Shown here in pieces: positions 6,779 to 15,968 of a stretch of 54,864 bases of DNA (positions are counted from its first letter, which is position 1; each line of letters opens with the position of its first letter). Where the stretch lies: assembly GCA_018242365.1 (NCBI GenBank), contig JAFECB010000019.1:1-54864 (forward strand), in the 5' to 3' direction. The notes beneath the pieces were generated by a model. It made no database searches and had not been told where the DNA came from. It was given only the letters and a program-made list of their open reading frames with translations. The translations under genes were made by a program, and so were the position numbers. The stretch is from Pseudomonadota bacterium. GTDB lineage: Bacteria; Pseudomonadota; Gammaproteobacteria; Xanthomonadales; Xanthomonadaceae.

Positions 6779-8929
6779 TCACTCCGCCGGCAGCTGCATT
6801 TCCTGCAACAGCCGTGGCGCCGGATAGACCTTGGCCAGCAGCCAGCGTAAATAGCGCATGTCAACGTGGATCGCGCGTTTGTAACGCGGGTCGTACATCC
6901 AGCTGGCGCTGACCGCTTCCCAGTTGGAATCGAAGTTCAGCCCGATCAGCCGCCCCTGCGCGTCCAACACCGGCGAGCCGGAATTGCCGCCGGTGGTGTC
7001 GAGATTAGTCAGGAAATCGACGGTCTGGGTCTTCAGCTCCGGATCGGCGGTGGAACCGAAATCACCGCGCGCGATCGCATTTAGCAAGGGCTTTGGCGCA
7101 TCGAATGGCACCACGCCGGTGTTCTTCTCGACGATCCCGGCCACCGTGGTCAGGGCGCGGTAGTCCACGCCATCACGCGGGCTGAGCGTGCTCACACGCC
7201 CGAAGCTGACGCGCAGGGTGGAATTGGCATCCGGATACACCGCGCGACCCTGCGACTGGCGATAGGCGATCAGTGCCTGCATGTAGGCAGGTCGCAGTCG
7301 CAGCAATTCGCCCGCTCGCTGCTTGGCTTCGTTCTCCAGCCGCAGCAAGGCCGGTTGCAGGGTCGCTGCGGCGCGCAGCAGCGAATCGGTCGACGCCGCC
7401 AATTGCGCAGCGTCCATGTGCATTGCAGCCAGCCGCGTGGCTTCGTCGCCCAGATGGGTGCCCGCATACAGCGCATCCACGCGCGCCGTCGCCTCGGCCA
7501 TGTCCTTGCCGAATACCGTATCGAACTCCGGCACCCGCTGCGCGACCGGCAGCGTGAAATACCGCGCCAGCGCAAACCGCAGGATCGCTTTCTCCACCAC
7601 CGGGTCGTAGCGACGCTGCAACTGCTTGAGGCCGCCTTCGATCATCGCCTCGTCGCGCTGCTGGTAGCCCGTGTCGCGCTGCGCGTCGGGCTTGCCGCGC
7701 TCCAACGCCAGCCGCTGCAACTGCACCGCCGCACCCAGCATGCCGGGGCGCAGGAACGGCAGCAGGAAATCGCGCGCTCCAGTGGCGTCACCGGCATCGA
7801 GCTGCGCCTGCAACGCACGGATATCCGTCAGCTTTGCATTGGCATCCGATTGTTTGCCCAGCCACGCCAGCATCGCCGCTTCATCGCCGCGCCGCACCCG
7901 GATCGCATCGCTGCGACGCAAGCCTTCCAGTTCACCCTGCGCGCGCTTCAGCGTGTTCTTGTAACTGGCCAAGGTGGAGGCATAGAGCACCTGCTTGCCG
8001 GCATCGCTTCCCGCGGCGGCCTCGATCGTGTGGATCAGGCCGTCGTACATCTCGACCCGGTTGGGCAGCAGCCAATCGATCTGATGGGCGAATTCGGACG
8101 CGGTGCGATGACGATAGGTCGTGCCCGGATAACCCGCCACCATCGCGAAATCGCCCTGCCTCACCGGCGCGGTCGAGACCGTCAACCAAGCCGGCGGCTG
8201 ATACGGCACGTTGTCCTTCGAGAACGCCGCCGGCTTGCCGTCCTTGCCGACGTAGGCGCGGTAGAAACTGAAGTCACCGACGTGGCGCGGCCAGACGAAG
8301 TTGTCGATTTCATCGCCGTAGTTGCCGATCGACACCGGCGGTGCATACACCAGACGGATGTCCTTCAACTCCAGTTGCTTGATCAGGTAGAACTCGCTGC
8401 CGTAGTACATGTCGGCCACGCTGCAGCGATGACCCGCATCCTGTTCGCATTCCGCAACCGCCGCTTTCTTCGCGGCATCCACCGCATCGAAATAGGCACG
8501 CCCGGTCTTGCCGTGTGCGCCGGCCAGGATGCGGTCGGTGATGCGATCAAAGCCCTGCGTCACCCACACGCGCGCAGCCGCGCCGGCAGACACTTCCTGC
8601 GCCTGACTGTCGGCGATGAACCCGTCACGGATCAGGTTGCGCTCAGGCGTGGAATTGAGCTGGATCGCGCCCATCGCGCAGTGGTGGTTGGTGACGATCA
8701 GTCCCTGCGCCGAGACGAAGCTGGCGGTGCAGCCGCCCAACGACACCACCGCCGCCAGCGGGGCGCGGTTGAGGTTGGCCAATGCGGCGGGATCGCCACG
8801 AAACCCGGCTGCGGCCAGCTGCGCTTGCAGCTGCGGCAGTTGCGAAGGCATCCACATCCCTTCGTCGGCATGGGCGGCACCTGCGGCAAGCGTCAGGGCA
8901 AGGGCGGCGGCAAGCGGCTGGCTGCGCAT
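6779..8929 (-). CDS. S46 family dipeptidyl-peptidase (DPP7/DPP11-type)
   Basis: 716-residue exported serine peptidase that removes N-terminal dipeptides in the periplasm. A signal peptide (MRSQPLAAALALTLAAGAAHA) precedes the mature DEGMWMPSQ start. The catalytic histidine is in TNHHCAMG (His82/83), the aspartate segment is DEIDNFVWPRHVGDF, and the nucleophile is Ser650 in TGGNSGSPV. Length matches the family (about 700-720). The residue 18 positions after the nucleophile, which fixes P1 preference in this family (Gly in DPP7, Arg in DPP11), is Ser668 here (FDSNWE). A GGAG ribosome site precedes the ATG at 8929. It is divergent from tdh, with a perfect dyad between them. Confidence 0.94.
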   Translation of the reverse strand: MRSQPLAAALALTLAAGAAHADEGMWMPSQLPQLQAQLAAAGFRGDPAALANLNRAPLAAVVSLGGCTASFVSAQGLIVTNHHCAMGAIQLNSTPERNLIRDGFIADSQAQEVSAGAAARVWVTQGFDRITDRILAGAHGKTGRAYFDAVDAAKKAAVAECEQDAGHRCSVADMYYGSEFYLIKQLELKDIRLVYAPPVSIGNYGDEIDNFVWPRHVGDFSFYRAYVGKDGKPAAFSKDNVPYQPPAWLTVSTAPVRQGDFAMVAGYPGTTYRHRTASEFAHQIDWLLPNRVEMYDGLIHTIEAAAGSDAGKQVLYASTLASYKNTLKRAQGELEGLRRSDAIRVRRGDEAAMLAWLGKQSDANAKLTDIRALQAQLDAGDATGARDFLLPFLRPGMLGAAVQLQRLALERGKPDAQRDTGYQQRDEAMIEGGLKQLQRRYDPVVEKAILRFALARYFTLPVAQRVPEFDTVFGKDMAEATARVDALYAGTHLGDEATRLAAMHMDAAQLAASTDSLLRAAATLQPALLRLENEAKQRAGELLRLRPAYMQALIAYRQSQGRAVYPDANSTLRVSFGRVSTLSPRDGVDYRALTTVAGIVEKNTGVVPFDAPKPLLNAIARGDFGSTADPELKTQTVDFLTNLDTTGGNSGSPVLDAQGRLIGLNFDSNWEAVSASWMYDPRYKRAIHVDMRYLRWLLAKVYPAPRLLQEMQLPAE

Positions 8930-8983
8930 GGTCGATCTCCATCCATCACGGTCAGCCCACATTAGACCACCCTGACTCGCGTG

Positions 8984-9007
8984 CCTGCATGACCTTGGTC
9001 ATGCAGG
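8984..9007. promoter_or_regulatory. 24-bp dyad, candidate operator between S46 peptidase and tdh
   Basis: CCTGCATGACC and GGTCATGCAGG are perfect inverted 11-base arms around a TT centre. The dyad lies 54 bp upstream of the S46 peptidase start and 46 bp upstream of tdh. It is 20 bp ahead of a TACAAT (9027-9032) that could be the tdh -10 box, so it overlaps the -35 zone. Both flanking genes point away, so it is not a terminator. A dimeric regulator site is the natural reading; its protein is unknown. Confidence 0.5.
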
Positions 9008-9053
9008 CCGATAACGGTGCCGGCGCTACAATGCACACCTCTCACGACGAGCC

Positions 9054-10097
9054 ATGAACATGTCGCAAGCCACGATGCGCGCGCTGGTCAAGCGCGAAGC
9101 CAGCAAGGGCATCTGGATGGAACAGGTGCCGGTGCCCACGCCCGGCCCCAACGAGGTGCTGATCAAGCTGGAGAAGACCGCGATCTGCGGCACCGACCTG
9201 CACATCTACCTGTGGGACGAGTGGAGCCAGCGCACGATCAAGCCGGGCCTGACCATCGGCCACGAATTCGTCGGCCGCATCGCCCAACTCGGTTCGGCGG
9301 TCACCGGCTACGAGGTCGGTCAGCGCGTCTCGGCCGAAGGCCATATCGTTTGCGGCCACTGCCGCAACTGCCGTGGTGGCCGCCCACACCTGTGCCCGAA
9401 CACGGTCGGCATCGGCGTCAATCGCAATGGTGCCTTCGCCGAATACATGACCATGCCGGTCAGCAACCTGTGGCCGATTCCGGATCAGATTCCGAGCGAG
9501 CTGGCTGCCTTCTTCGACCCTTACGGCAATGCCGCGCACTGCGCGCTGGAGTTCGACGTGATCGGCGAGGACGTGCTGATCACCGGTGCCGGCCCGATCG
9601 GGATCATTGCGGCCGGCATCTGCAAGCACATCGGCGCGCGCAATGTGGTGGTCACCGACATCAACGACTTCCGCCTGAAGCTGGCAGCCGACATGGGCGC
9701 TACCCGCGTCGTCAACGTCGCCAACCAGTCGCTGAAGGACGTGATGAAGGACCTGCACATGGAAGGCTTCGACGTCGGCCTGGAGATGAGCGGCAATCCG
9801 CGCGCCTTCAACGACATGCTCGACTGCATGTACCACGGCGGCAAGATCGCCATGCTCGGGATCATGCCGAAGGGCGCAGGCTGCGACTGGGACAAGATCA
9901 TCTTCAAGGGCCTGACCGTGCAGGGTATCTACGGCCGCAAGATGTACGAGACCTGGTACAAGATGACGCAATTGGTGCTGAGTGGTTTCCCGCTGGGCAA
10001 GGTACTGACCCACCAACTACCAATCGACGATTTCCAAAAGGGGTTCGACCTGATGGAAGCGGGCAAGGCCGGCAAAGTGGTGTTGAGCTGGAATTGA
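9054..10097 (+). CDS. tdh: L-threonine 3-dehydrogenase
   Basis: Zinc-dependent NAD enzyme that oxidises L-threonine to 2-amino-3-ketobutyrate, the first step of threonine catabolism to glycine. Medium-chain dehydrogenase signatures are present: catalytic zinc ligands in [10 protein letters not shown] and GHEFVGR, four structural-zinc cysteines in [15 protein letters not shown], and the Rossmann motif [14 protein letters not shown]. The conserved WDEWSQ segment is typical of TDH. 347 residues by the first ATG; the ATG at 9075 would give residue numbering identical to E. coli TDH, so the start may be a few codons later. The downstream gene kbl takes the product. Confidence 0.97.
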   Translation: MNMSQATMRALVKREASKGIWMEQVPVPTPGPNEVLIKLEKTAICGTDLHIYLWDEWSQRTIKPGLTIGHEFVGRIAQLGSAVTGYEVGQRVSAEGHIVCGHCRNCRGGRPHLCPNTVGIGVNRNGAFAEYMTMPVSNLWPIPDQIPSELAAFFDPYGNAAHCALEFDVIGEDVLITGAGPIGIIAAGICKHIGARNVVVTDINDFRLKLAADMGATRVVNVANQSLKDVMKDLHMEGFDVGLEMSGNPRAFNDMLDCMYHGGKIAMLGIMPKGAGCDWDKIIFKGLTVQGIYGRKMYETWYKMTQLVLSGFPLGKVLTHQLPIDDFQKGFDLMEAGKAGKVVLSWN

Positions 10098-10111
10098 TGA
10101 ACGCGTCGTGC

Positions 10112-10223
10112 AGGAGGCGGCTGGGGCTGCCTGTGCACGACCATCGGCGGCAGGGACGTCGCCGATGAGCCTACATGGACGTATTCACGGCGTGTCGGGC
10201 ACAGGCAGCCCCAGTCGCCTCTT
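10112..10223. repeat. 112-bp palindromic intergenic element between tdh and kbl
   Basis: Terminal arms at 10112-10136 and 10199-10223 pair at 23 of 25 positions (core CTGGGGCTGCCTGTGC and complement). Inside lies a second perfect stem ATCGGCG/CGCCGAT (10143-10149 with 10160-10166). The structure looks like a dispersed palindromic repeat of the kind common in Xanthomonadaceae, and it would be transcribed as one large hairpin in the tdh-kbl message. No coding content is seen. Confidence 0.7.
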
Positions 10224-10238
10224 GAGCATGGAGCCGCT

Positions 10239-11432
10239 ATGTCCCTGACCCAACGCTACGCCGACACGCTGGACGATATCCGCGCCGCCGGCTTGTTCAA
10301 GTCCGAACGCATCATCACCAGCCCGCAGTCGGCCGAGATCACCCTGGCCGATGGGCGCAGGGTGCTGAATTTCTGCGCCAACAATTACCTCGGTCTGGCC
10401 GACCACCCGGACATCATCGCCGCCGCCAAGGCCGCGCTCGACAGCCACGGCTTCGGCATGGCCAGCGTGCGCTTCATCTGCGGAACCCAGGACCTGCACA
10501 AGCAACTCGAACGCACCATTTCCGATTTCTTCGGCAAGCAGGACACCATCCTCTATGCCGCCTGCTTCGACGCCAATGGCGGCCTGTTCGAGCCGCTGCT
10601 GGACGAGCACGATGCGATCATTTCCGACGCGCTGAACCACGCTTCGATCATCGACGGCGTGCGCCTGTGCAAGGCCAAGCGCTATCGCTACGCCAACTGC
10701 GACATGGCCGATCTGGAAGCCCAGCTCAAGCAGGCCAAGGCCGACGGCGCACGCACCATCCTGATCACCACCGACGGTGTGTTCTCGATGGATGGCTTCA
10801 TCGCCCCGTTGGACGAAATCACGGCGTTGGCCGAAAAGTATGGTGCACTGGTGCACATCGATGAATGCCACGCCACCGGCTTCCTCGGCGCGACCGGCCG
10901 CGGCAGCGCCGAGGTCAAGGGCGTGCTGGACAAGATCGACATCATCACCGGCACCCTGGGCAAGGCGATGGGCGGCGCGCTCGGCGGCTTCACTACGGCG
11001 CGCAGCGAAGTGGTCGAGCTGCTGCGCCAGCGCTCGCGTCCCTACCTGTTCTCCAATTCGTTGCCGCCGCACGTCGCGGCAGCCGGCACCAAGGCCTTCG
11101 AAATGTTGTCCGCCGCGGGCGAACTGCGCGAACGCTTGCGCGAGAACACCACACATTTCCGCGCGCGCATGACCACCGCCGGTTTCGACATCAAACCGGG
11201 CGTGCATCCGATCTGTCCGGTGATGCTGTACGACGCTCCACTGGCGCAGCGTTTTGCCGAGCGCCTGCTGGAAGAAGGCATCTACGCCATTGGTTTCTTT
11301 TTCCCGGTGGTCGCCAAGGGGCAGGCCCGCATTCGCTGCCAGATGAGCGCTGCGCACACCCGCGCGCAACTCGACCACGCCATCGATGCCTTCATCCGCA
11401 TCGGGCGGGAATTGGGCGTGATCCAAGCCTGA
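10239..11432 (+). CDS. kbl: Glycine C-acetyltransferase (2-amino-3-ketobutyrate CoA ligase)
   Basis: PLP enzyme of the alpha-oxoamine synthase family that cleaves 2-amino-3-ketobutyrate with CoA to glycine and acetyl-CoA, completing the threonine dehydrogenase pathway. 397 residues, the normal length. The PLP lysine is Lys242 in [15 protein letters not shown]. Other family signatures are [39 protein letters not shown] and [15 protein letters not shown] site sits six bases before the ATG at 10239. It follows tdh on the same strand with 141 bp between, mostly filled by a palindromic element that may affect coupled expression. Confidence 0.97.
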   Translation: MSLTQRYADTLDDIRAAGLFKSERIITSPQSAEITLADGRRVLNFCANNYLGLADHPDIIAAAKAALDSHGFGMASVRFICGTQDLHKQLERTISDFFGKQDTILYAACFDANGGLFEPLLDEHDAIISDALNHASIIDGVRLCKAKRYRYANCDMADLEAQLKQAKADGARTILITTDGVFSMDGFIAPLDEITALAEKYGALVHIDECHATGFLGATGRGSAEVKGVLDKIDIITGTLGKAMGGALGGFTTARSEVVELLRQRSRPYLFSNSLPPHVAAAGTKAFEMLSAAGELRERLRENTTHFRARMTTAGFDIKPGVHPICPVMLYDAPLAQRFAERLLEEGIYAIGFFFPVVAKGQARIRCQMSAAHTRAQLDHAIDAFIRIGRELGVIQA

Positions 11433-11573
11433 TCGTCACCCGGCGAAAACGTGGGGCTGGTCTCGACCAGCCATTGCTTTTCAACGCACGCCACACAGTC
11501 TCGACCCGCCATCGCTTCGCAATCCAACATCCCGGCTCGGCCCACCGGCTTATCTCGGCCAGGCAACCCCGCC

Positions 11574-12305
11574 TCACTCCATCCCACGCAAGGCCGCGAC
11601 TTCCTCCGCAGTCAGCTCGCGCCATTGTCCCTTGCCCAGGTCGCCCAACGCCAAGCTGCCGATCGATACCCGCACCAGCCGCAACACGCCGATCCCGAAT
11701 GCGTCCAACAAGCGCCTGATCTGCCGATTGCGCCCTTCGTCGAGCACGATTTCGAGCCACGCATTGCGCACGCCGCTGCGCAGCAACACGGCGGACTTGG
11801 CCCGCAAGTACGCGTCATCCACGATCACGCCTGCCTGCATCGAAGCCAGCTCGTCGAGAGCTGGAATCCGGTCCACCTGCACGTGGTAGGTCTTGTCCGG
11901 ACCGGTCTCGGGGTCGGCGATGTGCGCAGCCCAGGCCGTGTCATTGCTGAACAGCAACAAGCCCTCGCTGGCCTTGTCCAGCCTGCCTACCGGGGCGATC
12001 CAACCCAGCGCCGCACCTTCGAAACAGCGATAGACCGTGTCGCGGCCACGTTCGTCGCTGGCCGTGGTGAGCAGGCCCCGCGGTTTGTTGAGCATCAGGT
12101 AGCGAGGTGTCGGCGGCTCGACCGGCTGTCCATCCACGTCGATGCGCGCAGACGCGCGGGTGACGGGAAACTCAGGGTCGCGAATGCATCGCCCATCCAG
12201 CAGCACGCGACCAGCACGCACCAAGGCTTCGGCCGCTGTACGGGAACAATAACCGCGTTTGGACAGCACACGCGCCAGACCATGCCGTGGTTCGGAATGG
12301 CCCAC
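11574..12305 (-). CDS. RsuA/RluB/RluE-family rRNA pseudouridine synthase
   Basis: Isomerises a specific uridine in rRNA to pseudouridine. The N-terminal part is an S4-like RNA-binding domain (ARVLSKRGYCSRTAAEALVR then AGRVLLDGR). The catalytic domain has MLNKPRGLLTT and the active-site motif GRLDKASEGLLLFSND with the nucleophilic Asp, and ends with LDEGRNRQIRRLLDAFG. Which rRNA position is modified cannot be read from sequence. No ATG fits: a GTG at 12305 (or 12308) is the likely start, about 20 bp after the stop of the upstream exported protein gene, giving 243 residues. Longer frames run back through that gene and are rejected. Confidence 0.87.
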   Translation of the reverse strand: MGHSEPRHGLARVLSKRGYCSRTAAEALVRAGRVLLDGRCIRDPEFPVTRASARIDVDGQPVEPPTPRYLMLNKPRGLLTTASDERGRDTVYRCFEGAALGWIAPVGRLDKASEGLLLFSNDTAWAAHIADPETGPDKTYHVQVDRIPALDELASMQAGVIVDDAYLRAKSAVLLRSGVRNAWLEIVLDEGRNRQIRRLLDAFGIGVLRLVRVSIGSLALGDLGKGQWRELTAEEVAALRGME

Positions 12306-12328
12306 CACGACAATCGAGTCCCGTTTGC

Positions 12329-12847
12329 TTACTTGGCAGGCGGTGTGCTGGACGCCGGTGTCGCTGCAGCGGGTGCTGCAGGCTGGGCCGGCGGATCCTT
12401 GCGCCCGACCACGCGCACGCCACGCGCCTTCATCCAGGCGTCGAATTCGTCGGCGGTCATGCGCTTGCCGTTCTGGGTCATGTTGAAACGCCACGGGCGG
12501 TTGTCGTAAGCGGTCGCGGGTTTGTAACCCGACGGGTCAACCGTGTCGGTCGCCGCATTCGGTGCAGGCGGTGTAATCGACGCCACCGACCGGCAACCAT
12601 CGATCCGGATGCGCAGGAGCACGCTGTCCACCGACAGCGCCTCGTCAAACGATTGTGCCAGCACACCGCTCGCACCGCCCAACTGGGTGGCAGCTGAGGA
12701 CAACTCGGCCGCAATCGGGGAAAGCCACGCAGTGCGGGTGGGCGCCGTGGCCGCAGCACTGACCTGGCAGCTGTTGCCGCCCGCCCACGCCATTGCCGGG
12801 ACACCCAGCAACACCACGGCACAAGCCATTCCACGCATCCGCGACAT
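12329..12847 (-). CDS. Small exported hypothetical protein
   Basis: 172 residues, family not recognised. The N-terminus MSRMRGMACAVVLLGVPAMAWAGG is a clear signal peptide with an AWA-type cleavage site, preceded by a GGGGAGAG ribosome site, so the ATG at 12847 was chosen. Two or more cysteines occur in the mature part (SCQVS, IDGCRSVAS). A conserved-looking segment near the C-terminus reads NGKRMTADEFDAWMKARGVR, and the tail is an Ala/Pro-rich low-complexity stretch. It is probably cotranscribed with the pseudouridine synthase that starts about 23 bp after its stop. Function unknown. Confidence 0.7.
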   Translation of the reverse strand: MSRMRGMACAVVLLGVPAMAWAGGNSCQVSAAATAPTRTAWLSPIAAELSSAATQLGGASGVLAQSFDEALSVDSVLLRIRIDGCRSVASITPPAPNAATDTVDPSGYKPATAYDNRPWRFNMTQNGKRMTADEFDAWMKARGVRVVGRKDPPAQPAAPAAATPASSTPPAK

Positions 12848-12929
12848 CGCCCACTCTCCCCAGGATTCACCACAGTCTATGAAGCCGGACATTGCACCGC
12901 AACATCCGCGGCGCAATACCCATATGAAC

Positions 12930-12954
12930 GAAGCCCGGCGCTGGGCCGGGCTTC
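12930..12954 (-). terminator. Hairpin terminator after the OmpA-like gene
   Basis: Perfect 10-bp stem GAAGCCCGGC/GCCGGGCTTC with a five-base loop, about 28 bp after the stop of the OmpA-like gene. The following minus-strand bases (GTTCATATG) hold only a weak T-run, so termination may be partial. Confidence 0.6.
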
Positions 12955-12981
12955 GAAGGTACTGCTCGAACTGACCCGATC

Positions 12982-14064
12982 TTACTTGGTGTTCAGCTCG
13001 GTACGGCGGTTGATCTCGCTCTTGCAGGCCGGGAAGACCTGACCCTTGTCCTCGAGCGGACGGCTCTCGCCGTAACCGACCGGGCCCGACAGGCGAGCGG
13101 CATCGACGCCGTTGCTGGTCAGGTAGTCATACACGGCCTTGGCGCGCTTCTCGGACAACTTCTGGTTGTAGTCGTCCTTGCCGCACTGGTCGGTATGACC
13201 GGCGACTTCGGCGTGCAGCTCCGGATAGCGCTTCAGGATCTCGACGGCCTCGTTCAGGATCGCAACAGCGTCCGGACGCAGGGTGGCCTTGTCGAAATCG
13301 AAGTTCACGCCCTTGAGGTCGATCGACACCGGCACCGGGCAGCCGTCCGGACCGATGGTCTGGCCAGCCTGCGAATCCGGGCACTTGTCGTTGCAGTCAT
13401 TGACGCCATCGCCGTCACCGTCAAGGTCGGCGCAGGTCTTTTCCGGCGGCGGCGCCTGGACGACCGGCGGAGCCGGATCCGGACCCAGCGCGTAGGTCAC
13501 GCCGACCGAAGCCAGCACATCGATGAAGGAGGACTGCGGATGGCTCGAAATCTGGTTGCTGTCGAAATCGATGCGCGTACCCACTTCGGTGCGCACATTC
13601 AGGCGACCCTTGTCCAACTGCATGCCGACGGCGATATTCACGGCTGCATTGGAATCACGGCGACGCAGGAGCACGCCCGACACCGGCGGCAGGAGGTATT
13701 CCTGCTCGTGGCGCTGCCAGCCGATACCGCCGCGCAGGTACGGCCAGAAGTTGGAGCCTTCATGGCGGAAGTGGTAGCGCGCATCCAGCGAAACGCCGTA
13801 CTGGCTCCACCACAGATTGCGGTTGGCGCTCTGGTGCGGGTTCTGATAGTTCATTTCCATGTCCAGCGAGACATTCGGATTGATGAACTTGCCGAAGCCG
13901 ATGGTGCCGAAGACGGTGGAATCGGTACCACGTGCGTGATCCTGCAAATTGACGCCGGTCGAACCCGTCACGTACCAGCGATCATCAAACTCCTGAGCAG
14001 ACGCGGCCTGTGCCACTGCGCTCAGGCCGACCAAGAGGGCGGCACAGAGGAGTTTCTTGTTCAT
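12982..14064 (-). CDS. OmpA family outer membrane protein
   Basis: 360 residues. A signal peptide (MNKKLLCAALLVGLSAVAQA) is followed by an N-terminal beta-barrel of about 190 residues, an acidic calcium-binding-like linker (DLDGDGDGVNDCNDKCPDS), and a C-terminal OmpA peptidoglycan-binding domain (about 240-355). That domain has FDFDKATLRPDA, AGHTDQCGKDDYNQKLSEKR and the closing SEINRRTEL. The protein anchors the outer membrane to peptidoglycan. A strong AAGGAG site precedes the ATG, consistent with high expression. It stands alone with a long upstream region and a downstream hairpin. Confidence 0.93.
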   Translation of the reverse strand: MNKKLLCAALLVGLSAVAQAASAQEFDDRWYVTGSTGVNLQDHARGTDSTVFGTIGFGKFINPNVSLDMEMNYQNPHQSANRNLWWSQYGVSLDARYHFRHEGSNFWPYLRGGIGWQRHEQEYLLPPVSGVLLRRRDSNAAVNIAVGMQLDKGRLNVRTEVGTRIDFDSNQISSHPQSSFIDVLASVGVTYALGPDPAPPVVQAPPPEKTCADLDGDGDGVNDCNDKCPDSQAGQTIGPDGCPVPVSIDLKGVNFDFDKATLRPDAVAILNEAVEILKRYPELHAEVAGHTDQCGKDDYNQKLSEKRAKAVYDYLTSNGVDAARLSGPVGYGESRPLEDKGQVFPACKSEINRRTELNTK

Positions 14065-14739
14065 GTTTCAGCTCCTTGAGATCAAAAAAAGAAACCGCGA
14101 CGCAAAAATTTTGCCCCAGACGGCAGGTTCACATGCTTATCCGCACACAGAAAAGTGACCGCGACACATGAAGGCCGCGTTAACACTAACATAACAGTTC
14201 CGGATTTGCCAAGCGCTGTGTCGAACGAATTCCAGGCGCTTGGATGCACCGGCGCAAGGCGAGCTACAGCCGATTCGCAACATCCACCACCAACGCGTTT
14301 CAAGGGATGCGCGAAAAGGCAACTTCACCCTCTCGCCACGCACCATCGCATCTTGAAACAAGGCCCTGGCGCGGGACCGACCATCTCGTCCAGCCCAACC
14401 CAAGCGATCCGCTTCGGGCAAAAACCCCATTCGAATCAGGAAGTTCCACTTTTCTCATTCAGCTGGCGTTCGGATTCCAGCGGCTAAGGTGCGCACGCTT
14501 TCGTCTCCGCTCGACCAGCGATCCCCCGCGCTCGACCGGAATCACTGCCTCCACACGCCGTAGTCGTGGGAGGACTTGGGCAAAGGTCGCCATAGAGTCG
14601 CCGCCCGTAGCGCGCACCCGCGCGCAAGAGCACCCGGCCCCGTTCGGCCGAACTCTCAAATTCGCCATGACCCGACGCGTCTCCTTCCGGTCCTGTTCCG
14701 GCGGAGCACGTCGTGCCGCAACGGAGCAAGGAGTCCGAC
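14065..14739. other. Long intergenic region upstream of the OmpA-like gene
   Basis: About 675 bp with no gene I can support. The part next to the OmpA-like gene is A/T-rich (14080-14210), as expected for its promoter and leader. On the minus strand TTGGCA followed after 18 bases by TAGTGT (near 14185-14215) is a weak promoter candidate. The central part up to 14739 shows no repeat, no convincing RNA gene and only frames lacking protein character. Confidence 0.5.
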
Positions 14740-15189
14740 ATGAAACTGGCGTGGATCCTCTGGCTTGCGCATGTCCTGCCGCAGCCTGCCGCCGATTCGC
14801 TGTGCCTGTCGACCACGGTCTACCTGGAGGCACGCGACCAGAGCGCGCTCGGCCAGCAGGCCGTGGCCGAAGTCGCCCTGCGCCGCCGTGACAGCGGCCA
14901 GTGGGGCAACAACCTGTGCTCGGTGGTGACCGCGCGCAAGCAGTTCGCACCGACGATCGTTTCGCCGCAGACGCGGCTGTCGAACACGGCGGCTTGGGAA
15001 CAGGCGGTGTCGATCTCGTTCGAATCCGAACGCAACTGGGCACTGCCAGTCGGGCAGCGACGCCAGGTCGTCCCCGGCGCCAGCTATTTCGCCGCCACGG
15101 GCATCACCGGGCCGATCTGGGGCAATGCCCTGCAGGTCGCGACGATCGGTGATCACACCTTCTTTCGGGTGGCGAACCCGCGCAGCTGA
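14740..15189 (+). CDS. SleB-like cell wall hydrolase
   Basis: 149-residue protein of the Hydrolase_2/SleB family, lytic enzymes that cut peptidoglycan glycan strands. Signatures are the N-terminal CLSTTVYLEARDQS with the glutamate seen in the family, AVAEVALRRRDSGQWGNNLC, and the C-terminal GASYFAA and IGDHTFFR segments. The first 20 residues (MKLAWILWLAHVLPQPAADS) may be a short signal peptide. An AAGGAG site just before the ATG at 14740 fixes the start over the upstream frame extension. It precedes a glutathione S-transferase gene on the same strand, probably without functional linkage. Confidence 0.82.
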   Translation: MKLAWILWLAHVLPQPAADSLCLSTTVYLEARDQSALGQQAVAEVALRRRDSGQWGNNLCSVVTARKQFAPTIVSPQTRLSNTAAWEQAVSISFESERNWALPVGQRRQVVPGASYFAATGITGPIWGNALQVATIGDHTFFRVANPRS

Positions 15190-15296
15190 CGGCGTCGATG
15201 CTGTCGTCGGGACATCCCGGTGATGAACGCCGGCATCATCATCCCGCCTTCATCCCGCATGCCGGATAGTGGCCGCCTTTCCCAAGGAGGCTCTCC

Positions 15297-15908
15297 ATGA
15301 AGTTGTACACCTCGCCCGGTGCTTGCTCGCTCGCCGACCATATCGTCCTGAAGTGGATCGGCGCACCGTTCGAAGCGCAGATCGTCACCCGGGAGCAGCG
15401 TGCCAGCCCGGAGTACCGCGCCATCAACCCGGCCGGGGCCGTGCCGGCCTTGCAGGTCGGCGATTGGACGCTGACCCAGAACTCCGCGATCTTGCACTAC
15501 CTCACGGATCGCTTTCCGGAAGCCGGCCTGTGCGGCGACGGCAGCCACGAAAGCCGCGCCGAGGTCAACCGCTGGCTGGCCACCGTCAATGCCGACGTGC
15601 ATCCGGCGTTCAAGCCACTGTTCGGCGCAACTGCCTATCTTGAAGACGAACAGGCCATCGCCAAGAGCCACGACAACGCCCGCAAACAGTTGCGAACCTA
15701 TTTCGAACGTATCGATGCGCAGCTGGCCGGCAAGGACTGGGTCACCGGTTCGCGCTCGATCGCCGATCCGTATTGGTTCGTGGTCACCCAATGGGCGAAG
15801 AAGGTGGGCGTCGACCTGTCCGGTCTCGACAATCTCGCGCGCTTCGATGCCCACATGGCCGCCGATTCCGGCGTGCAGGCGGCACAACGGGCTGAAGGGC
15901 TGATCTGA
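15297..15908 (+). CDS. Glutathione S-transferase
   Basis: 203-residue cytosolic glutathione S-transferase, bacterial beta-class-like. The thioredoxin-fold N-terminus MKLYTSPGACSLADHIVLKW carries the active-site SPGACS, with Cys10 the catalytic residue of beta-class enzymes. Next come NPAGAVPALQ and LTQNSAILHYL (glutathione-binding), then an all-helical C-terminal domain. An AAGGAGG site precedes the ATG, and a rho-independent terminator follows 26 bp after the stop, so it is a single-gene unit. The substrate is not predictable. Confidence 0.92.
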   Translation: MKLYTSPGACSLADHIVLKWIGAPFEAQIVTREQRASPEYRAINPAGAVPALQVGDWTLTQNSAILHYLTDRFPEAGLCGDGSHESRAEVNRWLATVNADVHPAFKPLFGATAYLEDEQAIAKSHDNARKQLRTYFERIDAQLAGKDWVTGSRSIADPYWFVVTQWAKKVGVDLSGLDNLARFDAHMAADSGVQAAQRAEGLI

Positions 15909-15934
15909 GTCCAGCGCGCATTCGATGCACGATC

Positions 15935-15957
15935 AAGGCCGCGCAACCCGCGGCCTT
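15935..15957. terminator. Rho-independent terminator between GST and channel-like gene
   Basis: Stem AAGGCCGCG/CGCGGCCTT with a short loop, followed on the plus strand by TTTGTCTTTCT. It terminates the GST transcript. The stem is symmetrical and could also serve the convergent methylcitrate operon. Confidence 0.75.
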
Positions 15958-15968
15958 TGTCTTTCTGC

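Noticed and set aside
12306..12494. N-terminal extension of the pseudouridine synthase to an ATG at 12494
   Set aside because: The extension lies inside the upstream exported protein gene and reads as a shadow frame; a GTG just after that gene's stop fits the family length.
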